DNA of 64,000 bases, taken from assembly GCF_001542905.1 (NCBI RefSeq), contig NZ_LOAJ01000001.1:62001-126000 (forward strand), given 5' to 3'. The notes below the pieces were generated by a model, which saw only the letters and a program-made list of their open reading frames with translations, ran no database searches and was not told the origin of the DNA. Positions within the stretch are counted from its first letter, which is position 1. The number at the start of each line of letters is the position of its first letter. This DNA is from Halorubrum aethiopicum (GTDB lineage: Archaea > Halobacteriota > Halobacteria > Halobacteriales > Haloferacaceae). Position numbers and translations under genes: made by a program. Below, one piece after another: positions 25,732 through 34,399 of the stretch.

Positions 25732-26748
25732 ATGCAGACGCTGCTGCTCAACGGCGACGACGTCGACGAGAACGCGCGGATGGATCGCGTCATCGAGGCG
25801 GTCGAGGGCGCGTTCGCCGCCTACGAGCGCGGCGACGCCCAGATGCCGCCGAAGTCGTACATCGACCTCCCGGAGTACAACGGCGACTTCCGGTCGATGC
25901 CCGCCTACATGGACGCGGGCGACTGGGACGCCGCCGGGATCAAGTGGGTGAACGTCCACACGGACAACCCCGCCGACCACGACCTCCCGACCGTGATGGG
26001 GACGATGATCTACTCGGACCCGGAGACCGCCTTCCCGCTCGCGATCATGGACGGGACGGAGCTCACGATGAAGCGGACCGGCGCGGCCGCCGCGGTCGCC
26101 ACCGACCACCTCGCGGTCCCGGACGCGAGCTCGATGGGGATCGTCGGCGCGGGCGTCCAGGCGTACACGCAGCTCGAGGCGATCGCCGCGGTGCGCGACA
26201 TCGAGGAGGTCGTCGTGAGCGACCTCGACGAGGAGCGCGTGGCGAACTTCATCGACGCCTTCGAGGACCGCTTCGACGTGCGCGCGGGCTCCATCTCGGA
26301 GGCGGGCCACTGCGACGTGCTCTCGACGGTGACCCCCGTCGAGGACCCGATCGTCGGCCCCGACGACGTGGGCGAGCACACCCACGTCAACGCGATGGGT
26401 GCCGACGCCGAGGGCAAACACGAGCTGGCCGACGATCTCCTTCTCGACGCGACGGTCGTCATCGACGACCACGCGCAGTGTACCCACTCCGGCGAGATCA
26501 ACGTCCCGTACGCCGCGGGCGTCCTCGGCGACGACGACATCTACGGCGAGATCGGCGAGATCGTCGTCGGGAACCGCGCGGGACGGGCGGGTGCCAGAGG
26601 GACGGGCGACGAGGGCGTGACCGGCGTCACCGTCTTCGACTCGACCGGCCTCGCGATCCAGGACGTCGCGGCAGCCCGCGTCGTCTACGAGGAGGCCGAC
26701 GACAACGACAACGGCTACCCGTTCGACCTGCTCGGCCTCGCGGAGTAG
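25732..26748 (+). CDS. Alanine dehydrogenase / ornithine cyclodeaminase family (copy 2)
   Basis: A 338-residue member of the same family as 10445-11443, but diverged. The N-terminal [23 protein letters not shown] and [12 protein letters not shown] resemble archaeal L-alanine dehydrogenase (Archaeoglobus AlaDH type). [16 protein letters not shown] gives the substrate lysine region. The NAD fold begins with [20 protein letters not shown] (about residue 140). [20 protein letters not shown] is the family loop. It probably converts alanine to pyruvate and ammonia, but that is inferred. The gene is single, with TATA-like sequence GCATAAGTA about 28 bases upstream. Confidence 0.82.
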   Translation: MQTLLLNGDDVDENARMDRVIEAVEGAFAAYERGDAQMPPKSYIDLPEYNGDFRSMPAYMDAGDWDAAGIKWVNVHTDNPADHDLPTVMGTMIYSDPETAFPLAIMDGTELTMKRTGAAAAVATDHLAVPDASSMGIVGAGVQAYTQLEAIAAVRDIEEVVVSDLDEERVANFIDAFEDRFDVRAGSISEAGHCDVLSTVTPVEDPIVGPDDVGEHTHVNAMGADAEGKHELADDLLLDATVVIDDHAQCTHSGEINVPYAAGVLGDDDIYGEIGEIVVGNRAGRAGARGTGDEGVTGVTVFDSTGLAIQDVAAARVVYEEADDNDNGYPFDLLGLAE

Positions 26749-26833
26749 CGGGCATACGGCGGTTCGGCCGGCTCGACCGGTTCGACCGGATCGATCGACT
26801 CGACCGGCCCGACACCCCGTCCCCGGCCGCGTG

Positions 26834-26843
26834 ATTTTATACC
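26834..26843 (+). promoter_or_regulatory. TATA box of the dihydrofolate reductase gene
   Basis: ATTTTATACC lies 21-30 bases before ATG 26864, consistent with a leaderless transcript and supporting that start over an in-frame codon inside the box. Confidence 0.55.
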
Positions 26844-26863
26844 GTCGCGTTCCAGACACGGGT

Positions 26864-27490
26864 ATGCGACTCGTCAGCGTCGCGGCGGTGGCGGAAAACG
26901 GCGTCATCGGGAGCGACGGCGAGGTCCCCTGGCCGCATATCGAGGCCGACGTCCGCCAGTACCGCGAGCGCGTCGCGGACTCCCCCGTCATCCTCGGACG
27001 GCGCACCTTCGACTCGATGCGCGACGACCTCCCCGGGAGCCGCCAGATCGTGGTGAGCCGGAGCGTGTCGTCCGTCGACGTACCGACCGCGGTCGTCGTC
27101 GACGGCGTCGAGGCGGCGATCGAGGCGGCTCGAGAGATCGTCGCAGACGCCGGGGAGTCCGCGGACGACGCCGAAAGCGGTTCGAGGCCGGACGAGACCG
27201 ACCTGGTCGCGGGCGAAGCGGACCCGGTCACGGACGATCTCGACCCGATTCCGCCGCGATCGACGGGACCTGCCGCGGCCGACGACGCCGTCTACGTCCT
27301 CGGCGGCGGGGCGATATACGGGCTGTTCCAGCCGCACCTCGACGGAATGGCGCTCAGCCACGTGAAGGGGAGCTACGACGGGGACACGCGGTACCCGGAG
27401 TGGGACGAAACGGAGTGGGAGGTGGCCGCGGAGACCGACCACGACCGGTTCACGCTGCGGGAGTGGCGGCGGCGGCCGGCGAGCGACTGA
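26864..27490 (+). CDS. folA: Dihydrofolate reductase
   Basis: A 208-residue DHFR, reducing dihydrofolate to tetrahydrofolate with NADPH. Landmarks are [20 protein letters not shown] at the N-terminus, [18 protein letters not shown], and [17 protein letters not shown]. Between the cofactor helix and the last motif is an acidic insertion (about residues 90-138) without counterpart in compact DHFRs of about 160 residues. It is probably a surface loop adapted to salt. It converges on rlmE with four bases between stops. Confidence 0.9.
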   Translation: MRLVSVAAVAENGVIGSDGEVPWPHIEADVRQYRERVADSPVILGRRTFDSMRDDLPGSRQIVVSRSVSSVDVPTAVVVDGVEAAIEAAREIVADAGESADDAESGSRPDETDLVAGEADPVTDDLDPIPPRSTGPAAADDAVYVLGGGAIYGLFQPHLDGMALSHVKGSYDGDTRYPEWDETEWEVAAETDHDRFTLREWRRRPASD

Positions 27491-27494
27491 CGCG

Positions 27495-28268
27495 TCACTC
27501 CTCGACTCGCTCGGCGAAGCCGAACCGAGGCTTGACGTCGGTGACGACCACCTCGAGGGTCTCACCGGGGGCGGCGTCGCCGACGAACAGCGAGTACCCC
27601 TCGACGTACGCGATGCCGTCGCCTTCGTCGCCAACCTCCTCGACGGTGACCTCGATCCGGTCGCCCTCCTCGACGGGGGCGGCGGTGAGCCCCTTGGCGA
27701 CGAGGTACACCTCGGAGGAGGAGTCGCGCGAGGCGGGCGGCGAGACGGTCCGGACGTACTGGAACTCCCCGGCGACCTCGTCGCGGAACGCGTCGAGGTC
27801 CTCGCCCTGGAACACCTTCACGACGAAGTCGCCGCCGGGCGCGAGCAGCTCCTCGGCCACGTCGAACGCCTGGCGGGCGAGGTGGACCGAGCGGGCGTGA
27901 TCCAGCGAGTACTCGCCGGTCATGTTGGGGGCCATGTCGCTCACGACGACGTCCGCGCCGCCCTCGCCGACCGCCTCGCGCAGGTAGTGGCGGGTGCGCT
28001 CCTCCGTCATGTCGCCGCGGATCGTCTCCACGTCGTGCTCCTCGAGGTCGTCGATGCGCTGGAGGTCGACGCCGACGACGGTGCCGGCCTCGCCGACGGC
28101 CTCCGCGGCCACCTGGAGCCAGCCGCCCGGCGCGGCTCCGAGGTCGACGACGGTGTCGCCCGGCGAGAGGAGGTCCGCCTCCTCGTCGAGCTGTTTCAGC
28201 TTGTAGGAGGCGCGGCTCCGGTACCCCTGCTGTTTCGATCGGTTGTAGTACATATCCCGGTCTGTCAT
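27495..28268 (-). CDS. rlmE: 23S rRNA uridine-2'-O-methyltransferase with TRAM domain
   Basis: A 257-residue RlmE/FtsJ protein that methylates the ribose of a uridine in the 23S rRNA A-loop with SAM. Motifs are YRSRASYKLKQLDEEADLL, the SAM site VVDLGAAPGGWLQVAAEAV, VVVSDMAPNMTGEYSLDHAR and GGDFVVKVFQGED, supplying the K-D-K-E catalytic set. Residues from about 195 form a TRAM RNA-binding domain, an archaeal extension. The start at 28268 (MTDRDMYYNRSKQQG) is the family start. It is the last clear core gene before the accessory island. Confidence 0.9.
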   Translation of the reverse strand: MTDRDMYYNRSKQQGYRSRASYKLKQLDEEADLLSPGDTVVDLGAAPGGWLQVAAEAVGEAGTVVGVDLQRIDDLEEHDVETIRGDMTEERTRHYLREAVGEGGADVVVSDMAPNMTGEYSLDHARSVHLARQAFDVAEELLAPGGDFVVKVFQGEDLDAFRDEVAGEFQYVRTVSPPASRDSSSEVYLVAKGLTAAPVEEGDRIEVTVEEVGDEGDGIAYVEGYSLFVGDAAPGETLEVVVTDVKPRFGFAERVEE

Positions 28269-28424
28269 GCGTACTTCACCAAATTCCTTGACATGTTCCG
28301 CGCAGGAACTGCCGGCGAATTCGCGTTCATACAAGACAAGACGCCGTCGAACCGGAAAGGGACATCGGATGGTGTCGGCGGTGCCGACCCCGCCAGCCGT
28401 AGCAGCTAATACATCGATACGCGC

Positions 28425-29030
28425 CTACTCAACGATCCACGAGATAACTGCACCTTGTCTGTGGACGTTATGTCGGAGTCCGTCAAAACCGGCGATGCAA
28501 CACACGCTCGCATCGATTTCGTACCAGTGCTCGATATCCCCCACGAGCTTCTCGGCGATCTCCCTCGCCGTGTACCGCTCCGGGAGCGCCTCCACCGTCT
28601 CTGGATCATCGTCGCCACGCTTGTAGAACAGGCCGAGCAACCCACTCCGTCCGCTGAACTCCGACGTATGAAGTCGGCTTGCATCCGTTAGTAGCGTGTT
28701 CTGGTGAAACGGGCTGAAGACGTGGCCGTACATAGCGGGCTCCGGATCGCCGTTCGCCCGCCAGTAGCGGATCAGTTTCGCTTCGATGGGCATCCCGTTC
28801 GGCAGAACAAGATCGCATTTCTCGCTGCTATCAGGATATGGCACCTCGCGGTTGACCTCTTCGTAGCGGTCGTCCGTCTCGCGGAGATGGTCAAGCAGCA
28901 ACTCCACCTGACGTTCCTCGTCTTCTGACCCGAGCCCATCGCCGTACTGCCCAGTTGTGTTGCGGTCGACTGCCGGTACTGCGTCAGCGATGGCCTCAGT
29001 GAACACGTCAAGCGACAGGGCGTCCTCCAT
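28425..29030 (-). CDS. PD-(D/E)XK nuclease-like protein
   Basis: A 201-residue protein not closely recognised. Residues 70-86 read KCDLVLPNGMPIEAKLIRY, the D...E-x-K pattern of PD-(D/E)XK nucleases. An upstream acidic helix holds DEERQVELLLDHL, and aromatic and His residues follow. Restriction or repair nucleases have this core. Base composition is lower in G+C than the core genes. No methyltransferase accompanies it directly. It stands at the start of the island, divergent from the small gene at 29157. Confidence 0.65.
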   Translation of the reverse strand: MEDALSLDVFTEAIADAVPAVDRNTTGQYGDGLGSEDEERQVELLLDHLRETDDRYEEVNREVPYPDSSEKCDLVLPNGMPIEAKLIRYWRANGDPEPAMYGHVFSPFHQNTLLTDASRLHTSEFSGRSGLLGLFYKRGDDDPETVEALPERYTAREIAEKLVGDIEHWYEIDASVCCIAGFDGLRHNVHRQGAVISWIVE

Positions 29031-29156
29031 ATATTCACAAGAGTCGTGGCTGTGATAGAACTGCCGTCGGACTCAAGCAATCAGATCAAGACTATTACGG
29101 ACTTTCAGACTCTGGAAAGCGGAATTTCAAGTTTTTCGCCCTCGGTATGAGTTGGT

Positions 29157-29573
29157 GTGTGCAACGAACGCGACTATCGCGAGCAGCGGTGGCACAGGGA
29201 GAGAAACTCACCTCCGTACGAGAGCGTAGCGGAGGCGCGTCAGGAACTCGATGATCTTGGGGTGTCGCCCGCAACGATCAACGAACTCTTCGAGGCCGCA
29301 CAGAATGCGGCCGTCTCGCTTGTTTCCGAATACGGGGTGAGAGATGAAGTGGATACCGAGGTAGTCGCAAGGTGGCTGATGATCTCGGCGTGCGAATCCA
29401 GCGTGCAGTTCATTGAAAACGACGTATGGGAAGATCCGCAGGAGGGCGTAGAGAGACTGGTTGCGGATATGGATCAGAGTGCAGCCACGCTGGTTGGCGG
29501 AACGGAAACGCGCAACCGAGATATGGCCGTCCTATTCAACGCAATGTTGGCCGAGAACCACGAGCAAGACTAG
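29157..29573 (+). CDS. Small island protein, paralogue of the 51298 gene
   Basis: A 138-residue helical acidic protein of unknown function. From residue 20 it aligns along its full length with the 117-residue product of 51298-51651. Shared features include SEYGVRDEVDTEVVARWL against DEYGLHGEVDTDTVQRWL, and the ends TRNRDMAVLFNAML against TRNRDLMRLSESIL. The start is GTG at 29157; the first 18 residues have no match in the paralogue and the true start could be later. It precedes the first integrase by 159 bases. Confidence 0.6.
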   Translation: MCNERDYREQRWHRERNSPPYESVAEARQELDDLGVSPATINELFEAAQNAAVSLVSEYGVRDEVDTEVVARWLMISACESSVQFIENDVWEDPQEGVERLVADMDQSAATLVGGTETRNRDMAVLFNAMLAENHEQD

Positions 29574-29700
29574 CAGGGCATCAAGCACTCGTCAGTTCGA
29601 TGGCGGGCATCCGCGCGAACCGGTCGTATGATATGCGGTTCTATCGCCGTTCGCTTTCTGATAGAAGAAAGCCTTAGAGAGCTTTAGAGATTCTATGCCG

Positions 29701-29708
29701 GCATTTAT
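29701..29708 (+). promoter_or_regulatory. TATA box of the first integrase
   Basis: GCATTTAT lies 25-32 bases upstream of ATG 29733. The surrounding GCCGGCATTTAT also precedes the paralogue gene at 51298, so both may share promoter context. Confidence 0.45.
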
Positions 29709-29732
29709 TGTCGTGTGGGCGCTGGGGCCGAT

Positions 29733-31277
29733 ATGCCCAGTGGGAGTGACCCCGGTCGCGTGGAGGAATACACTGATCGGCAGGTGGAACGCGTTCGGCG
29801 CACCGTTCGAGAACCAAATCGCTCGGACATCTTGAAGACTGTCCGGAAGGGGCGGCGAGGGAACATCGCGAGCCCGAAGCCAAACCAGCGCACCAAGCCG
29901 TCGTGGAGCAAGGCGACCATCCGCAACAACGCTCGGGATCTCCGCATTCTTGCAGGACAACTGCAGGGGCTGGACGAGGTGGAGTACGAGGGTACGACGT
30001 GGACGGGTTGCGAGGGACGCGACGATTATCCCGACCGTCTCCTCGATCTCACGCCCGAGCAAGTGACCGAACTGATCACCGAGATGTCCATCGAACGCGA
30101 CTGGGCAAGAAGCAACGAGCGAGATTACTGCCTGACCGTACGGAACCACTTTCTCGCGCACGACCGAGTCGAGACTGCCACGGAAATCGACTATCCGCAG
30201 GTCGGACTGGAAAACGCCGCCGTAGATATCGAGACAGTTCCCAGCCGCGAGGATTTGCTTGCGCTCATCGACGGCGAAAGCATCCGCGACAAGGCGATGT
30301 ACACCGTCCTCTGGGAGTCGGGCTGTCGCGTCACCGCCCTCGCCGCCCTGAAGATCAAGCACTGGAAGCCGAAGGGCGAGGGATATGGCGTCGTCCAAGT
30401 TCCCGGCGCCTATGTCACCGGTCTCAAGGGTGCCGAGCACTCGGCGAAACCCATCACGTTCGCACGCGGGTACTTGGACAACTGGCTATCGGAGCACGAG
30501 CTGTCCGACGATCCCGAGGCTCCTCTCTTCCACGGGATCCGCCCGCAAGATGATCCCTCCGAACACCTGCACCCACACAGCGTTCACCAGCAACTCAAGC
30601 GAATCGCTCGTCGTACCGAAGAGATCGATGCCGAACACATCAGCCCGCACACCTTCAAGCACGGTCGCGCGAGCGAGATGCGGGCCTCCGACAAGTACAG
30701 CAAGGAAGACATCGAGCAGATACTCGACTGGGAGGAGGGCACCCCGATGCACGGGAGATATGAGCACGTCACGGAGATCGACGAGGCCGAACGCATCTTG
30801 AGAAAGCACGGCTTCGCGCCGACGGACGACGGCGACAGCGTCGAACACCGGGAGTGCCCTCGTTGCGGCACCATCGTGGACATAGATGCGGAGTACTGCC
30901 CGAAATGCTCGCTCCGGCAGCGCAACGAGCCCCCACGCTGGTGGCGCATCTATCGCGGCATCACCGACGAGGATGATCCGGTTCGGGAGAAATATCGCGA
31001 AGAGCTACCGCCAGCCAACGCTGCTGAACTGGTTCCCGACCTCTTCGACCACGTGAAACGCGTGCTCCTGAGCGGAATGATTGGGGGTGCAGTCCGAAGC
31101 AAGGTTGACGGAGAACTTGCGGAAGAGCAGAAGGAGACATACCATCGGTCGATCGAGGATCCCGATGATCGACAGTGGATCTACGACAACATCAGCGGGA
31201 TCGACCAACAGCACGTCGAAGAGCATCCCCATGCCGCGGAAATCAGACGTATTGAGCCGGGCGAACTCGAAAGCTGA
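29733..31277 (+). CDS. Tyrosine recombinase/integrase with C-terminal zinc ribbon
   Basis: A 514-residue site-specific recombinase. A SAM-like core-binding domain (about residues 55-150) precedes the catalytic domain. R199 lies in ESGCRVTALAAL, box II reads HTFKHGRAS (residues 306-314) and the nucleophile is Y343 in MHGRYEHV. The box II arginine of the usual H-x-x-R-H is Lys here. A zinc ribbon (CPRCG...CPKC, about 374-390) and a further 120 residues follow, ending in helices. ATG 29733 is chosen from the TATA position over an upstream GTG at 29715. It probably moved part of the island; whether it is active is uncertain because of the Arg-to-Lys change. Confidence 0.8.
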   Translation: MPSGSDPGRVEEYTDRQVERVRRTVREPNRSDILKTVRKGRRGNIASPKPNQRTKPSWSKATIRNNARDLRILAGQLQGLDEVEYEGTTWTGCEGRDDYPDRLLDLTPEQVTELITEMSIERDWARSNERDYCLTVRNHFLAHDRVETATEIDYPQVGLENAAVDIETVPSREDLLALIDGESIRDKAMYTVLWESGCRVTALAALKIKHWKPKGEGYGVVQVPGAYVTGLKGAEHSAKPITFARGYLDNWLSEHELSDDPEAPLFHGIRPQDDPSEHLHPHSVHQQLKRIARRTEEIDAEHISPHTFKHGRASEMRASDKYSKEDIEQILDWEEGTPMHGRYEHVTEIDEAERILRKHGFAPTDDGDSVEHRECPRCGTIVDIDAEYCPKCSLRQRNEPPRWWRIYRGITDEDDPVREKYREELPPANAAELVPDLFDHVKRVLLSGMIGGAVRSKVDGELAEEQKETYHRSIEDPDDRQWIYDNISGIDQQHVEEHPHAAEIRRIEPGELES

Positions 31278-31476
31278 CGACCATTTGGGTTGATAGCGGA
31301 TTCATTTCGAAGGGTATCGCGCCCCCAGTTACTTTTCTGCAACTCCGCCGATTCCTGCCATAAATGGCGTATTCGGGGCTAGTAGCGGATAGTAAGTACT
31401 GCTAAACTCTTAGAAATAGAAGAGAGAAATGGCATACAAAAGTACTAAGTGGGTGTAGGAACAATTTGATGACGTG

Positions 31477-32091
31477 ATGAGCGCTCAAAGTCTCGGCGGT
31501 CGAAGCGGGTTGGGAGCGGAAGGCCTCGACAGTCTCTCCACCGAGCTGGAGACTATTGCGCTTCTCTGCTCGGCCGTCCCGGAGATCGACGAGGATCTTC
31601 GCACGCTCACCGCCCGCGTCGACGCTCTCGGCGGGAGCATCGACGAACTGGGGGACGAAACCGACGAACTTCGGGCTGAGATAGACGATCTTGGTAACGC
31701 CCTCCAGCAACTGACTGCGAACGTGGCCGAACTAGAACAGACAGTCGAGGAGGAGGTCGGAACCCTCGAAGATCGAGCGGATGAAATTGAGTCCCGCCTC
31801 GACGCTGTCGAGGCCTGTCTCAACCCCGACTTGCTGGATGAGAAGCAGGCCCACGTAGATGCGCAGGACTCTTCGATCCCCTTCGACCGAGGCGAGGAAC
31901 GGGAACTCTTCATCGAGGAGATTGAGGGAGGGCCGAACCCGACGCTCCGCGGGAAACTGGAGAAAGTACAGACGTTCGTGGACGTCGACGACGCCACGGG
32001 GTACGAGGAGGGTGATGTCGTCGAGGTGGTCATCACCGATCTCAACGGAACTGCGGCGCACGCCGCTCTCGCCGCGGAGTACGAGGAATGA
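31477..32091 (+). CDS. Coiled-coil protein leading the type I restriction operon
   Basis: A 204-residue protein. Residues 20-115 form heptad repeats (LTARVDALGGSIDELGDETD, LQQLTANVAELEQTVEEEV). The last 65 residues form a small beta-rich domain (VQTFVDVDDATGYEEGDVVE). Its TGA overlaps the next ATG (ATGA at 32088), coupling it to the regulator and the hsd genes. ATG 31477 is used; GTG 31474 is an alternative. The upstream 200 bases hold matched TAAGTACT and AGTACTAA boxes. The function is not recognised. Confidence 0.65.
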   Translation: MSAQSLGGRSGLGAEGLDSLSTELETIALLCSAVPEIDEDLRTLTARVDALGGSIDELGDETDELRAEIDDLGNALQQLTANVAELEQTVEEEVGTLEDRADEIESRLDAVEACLNPDLLDEKQAHVDAQDSSIPFDRGEERELFIEEIEGGPNPTLRGKLEKVQTFVDVDDATGYEEGDVVEVVITDLNGTAAHAALAAEYEE

Positions 32092-32783
32092 GGATGCCGG
32101 CAACCTCACTTCTCGACGCTCGCGAGGGGCGCACGCAGACTGATATCGTTGCGGGGATTGCCAAAATGCAATTCCGCGAGGGCAAGCCGCCGAGGCAAAG
32201 CGACCTCGACGATCTCCTTCCGGTCACCAAGGGTGCCATCTCCAACAACTGCGGCAAGCTGGTCGATACTGGCCTCGTTCGCGAAAGAGACGACCGCCGT
32301 TACGAGATCGTCGAGGCCGAACTGCTATCGCTCTACCGGGAACATGTCGACCGGTACCTCGCCCGTGAATCCGCCTCCGGCCGGTTCGAGGAGGAGGTGG
32401 CCGCGTACAACGAGACGCGTACGGCCACCAAGCGCGGTCTGCGCGAGATGTTCGAGGACAACGACCTGCTCCTCGATATCCTCGTTGCGGCCCTCGTCGA
32501 CGGGCTCGACGACAGCCGCATCCAGACGATCCGCGAGGTGATGCTCCACGCCGACCAACTGGTGCGGAGCGCGGCCACCCACATCGTGACCCACCCCGAC
32601 TTCGCGGGCCGGGACGATCCGGCGTGGGACTCCGTGCGGCCCCTGCTTCAACTCGCCGTCGCGCTCGACCGTGTCCATGAGGGCCTCGATGCGCTCGCGG
32701 ACGCACACGCAGACGTTGCAGAGTACTTCCCCGGCGACACGCCGGCGGCAACGATCGCGACCTACTTCACCAACAACGCATGA
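32088..32783 (+). CDS. Winged-helix protein of the restriction operon (RmeR-like)
   Basis: A 231-residue protein. Residues 15-75 are a winged helix (RQSDLDDLLPVTKGAISNNCGKLVDTGLVRERDDRRYEIV, here split across helix and wing). A helical domain follows. Its place immediately before hsdM matches the RmeR-RmeM-RmeS order described for Haloferax volcanii, where RmeR is the putative regulator of the type I system. It overlaps both neighbours by four bases (ATGA). The start may be ATG 32088 or ATG 32094. Confidence 0.7.
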   Translation: MRMPATSLLDAREGRTQTDIVAGIAKMQFREGKPPRQSDLDDLLPVTKGAISNNCGKLVDTGLVRERDDRRYEIVEAELLSLYREHVDRYLARESASGRFEEEVAAYNETRTATKRGLREMFEDNDLLLDILVAALVDGLDDSRIQTIREVMLHADQLVRSAATHIVTHPDFAGRDDPAWDSVRPLLQLAVALDRVHEGLDALADAHADVAEYFPGDTPAATIATYFTNNA

Positions 32784-34399
32784 CTGACGATCCCAGCCAG
32801 CAGACGCTCACGGACAGCCAGCCGACGACCAGCCTGACGACCGAGGAGCTAGAGAAGCACCTCTTCAAGTGCGCGGACATCATCCGCAACACGGTCGACA
32901 AGACCGACTACAAGGACTACATCCTCCCGCTGGTGTTCTACAAGAGCATCAGCGACACCTTCGTCGACGAGTATGCGGAGAACCTCGAGGAGTTCGACGA
33001 TCCCGAACTGGCTCGTGACGAGGCGTTCCACGACTTCCAGATCCCGGAGGGGTACCTGTGGGAGGCCGACGACGACGCGCTCCCCGACGGGTACGAGTGG
33101 GAGGGGAAGGACGCCGAGCAGGATCTCCGGAGCCAGAAGGAGAACGTCGCGTCGTTCATCGACGAGGCGTTCACCGAGATCGAGAACGCGAACCCCGACC
33201 AGCTCGACGGGGTGTTCCGCTCGGACTTCATGGCCGCGGACGCGCTCGCCGAGTCCGACGGCAAGCTCGTTCGACTCGTCGAACACCTCAGCACGCACAA
33301 CCTGAGTCAGGAGCGGCTTCCCGACGACATGCTTGGTGAGGCGTACATGGACCTAGTGCGGCACTTCGCGTCCGAGGAGGGGCGGGACGGGGGCGAGTTC
33401 TTCACGCCGCCGCAGATCGTCCAGATGATGGTGCGGCTACTTGCGCCCTACGAGGCGGGCGACACGTTCCACGACCCGACCTGCGGTTCGGCTGGCTTCC
33501 TCATCGAAGCGGCCCATCACTTCCGCAAGGAACAGGACGGTGACCCCTCCAAGCTCACGATGACCGGGCAGGAGGTCAACCCCGACATCGCGTCCATCGC
33601 GAAGATGAACCTGTTCCTGAACGGCCTCAACGGCGAGGTTCGGCGTCAGGACTCGCTGAGCGAACCCCTGTTCACCGAGGACGACACCACGCTGCAGAAG
33701 TTCGACTACGTCCTCGCCAATTTCCCGTTCTCGGCCAACTGGGACAAGGATGGCCTGCAGGACGATCCGTACGGCCGCTTCGACTGGGCGGACAAGCTCC
33801 CCCGTGCCGACCGCGGCGACTACGCGTTCATCATGCACATCGCCGAGCAGCTCAACGAGACTGGTCGGGCCGCTATCGTCGTCCCGAACGGGGTGCTGTT
33901 CCGCAAGCATGAACAGCGGTACCGGGAGGCGATGGTAGGGGATCACAACCTCGTGGAAGCGGTCATCGGCCTGCCGGCCGACCTCTTCCAGAACAATTCC
34001 ATCCCGACGTCAATCCTCGTGCTGAACGAGGACAAGCCGGAGGAGCGCGAGGACGAAGTCCTGTTCCTCCACGCGGCGGACAACCACGCAGTCGACGAGC
34101 CGTTCTATCGGGACGTCTCCAACAGTAGTCAGAACGAGCTGACGGAGAACGGTGTCGACCACATCGTCGACAACTACCACGACTGGACGACCGAGGAGAA
34201 GGTCAGCCGCACGGTCAAGCGCGAAGAGATCCGGGAGAACGACTACAACCTCAACATCGCGTTGTACGTCGACACGACAGAACCCGAAGAGGACATTGAC
34301 GTCGCCGAAGAACTCGCCGACCTGCGCGAACTCCAGCAGGAGCGAGCCGACATCGAAGCCCGACTTGACCAGCACATGGAGGCTCTCAACTATGAGTGA
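32780..34399 (+). CDS. hsdM: Type I restriction-modification methyltransferase subunit (HsdM/RmeM)
   Basis: A 539-residue N6-adenine DNA methyltransferase subunit. The N-terminal helical domain (LEKHLFKCADIIRNTVDKTD) is followed by the gamma-class MTase fold. The SAM motif DPTCGSAGFLIEA lies around residue 233 and the catalytic N-F-P-F near residues 314-317 (variant of NPPY/F, common in this family). It forms the M2S1 complex with HsdS and protects host DNA. The stop overlaps hsdS (ATGAGTGA). Codon use here is GC-rich like the host core, unlike the second half of hsdS. Confidence 0.9.
   Translation: MTDDPSQQTLTDSQPTTSLTTEELEKHLFKCADIIRNTVDKTDYKDYILPLVFYKSISDTFVDEYAENLEEFDDPELARDEAFHDFQIPEGYLWEADDDALPDGYEWEGKDAEQDLRSQKENVASFIDEAFTEIENANPDQLDGVFRSDFMAADALAESDGKLVRLVEHLSTHNLSQERLPDDMLGEAYMDLVRHFASEEGRDGGEFFTPPQIVQMMVRLLAPYEAGDTFHDPTCGSAGFLIEAAHHFRKEQDGDPSKLTMTGQEVNPDIASIAKMNLFLNGLNGEVRRQDSLSEPLFTEDDTTLQKFDYVLANFPFSANWDKDGLQDDPYGRFDWADKLPRADRGDYAFIMHIAEQLNETGRAAIVVPNGVLFRKHEQRYREAMVGDHNLVEAVIGLPADLFQNNSIPTSILVLNEDKPEEREDEVLFLHAADNHAVDEPFYRDVSNSSQNELTENGVDHIVDNYHDWTTEEKVSRTVKREEIRENDYNLNIALYVDTTEPEEDIDVAEELADLRELQQERADIEARLDQHMEALNYE

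Noticed and set aside
23926..27231. An unbroken 1101-codon minus-strand frame
   Set aside because: It lies opposite the histidine kinase, the alanine dehydrogenase-like gene and most of folA, all with clear motifs. Its translation is low-complexity.
32149..32541. Alternative frames over the RmeR-like gene
   Set aside because: They are Ser/Arg-rich shadow frames; the RmeR frame alone has a winged helix and matched overlaps.
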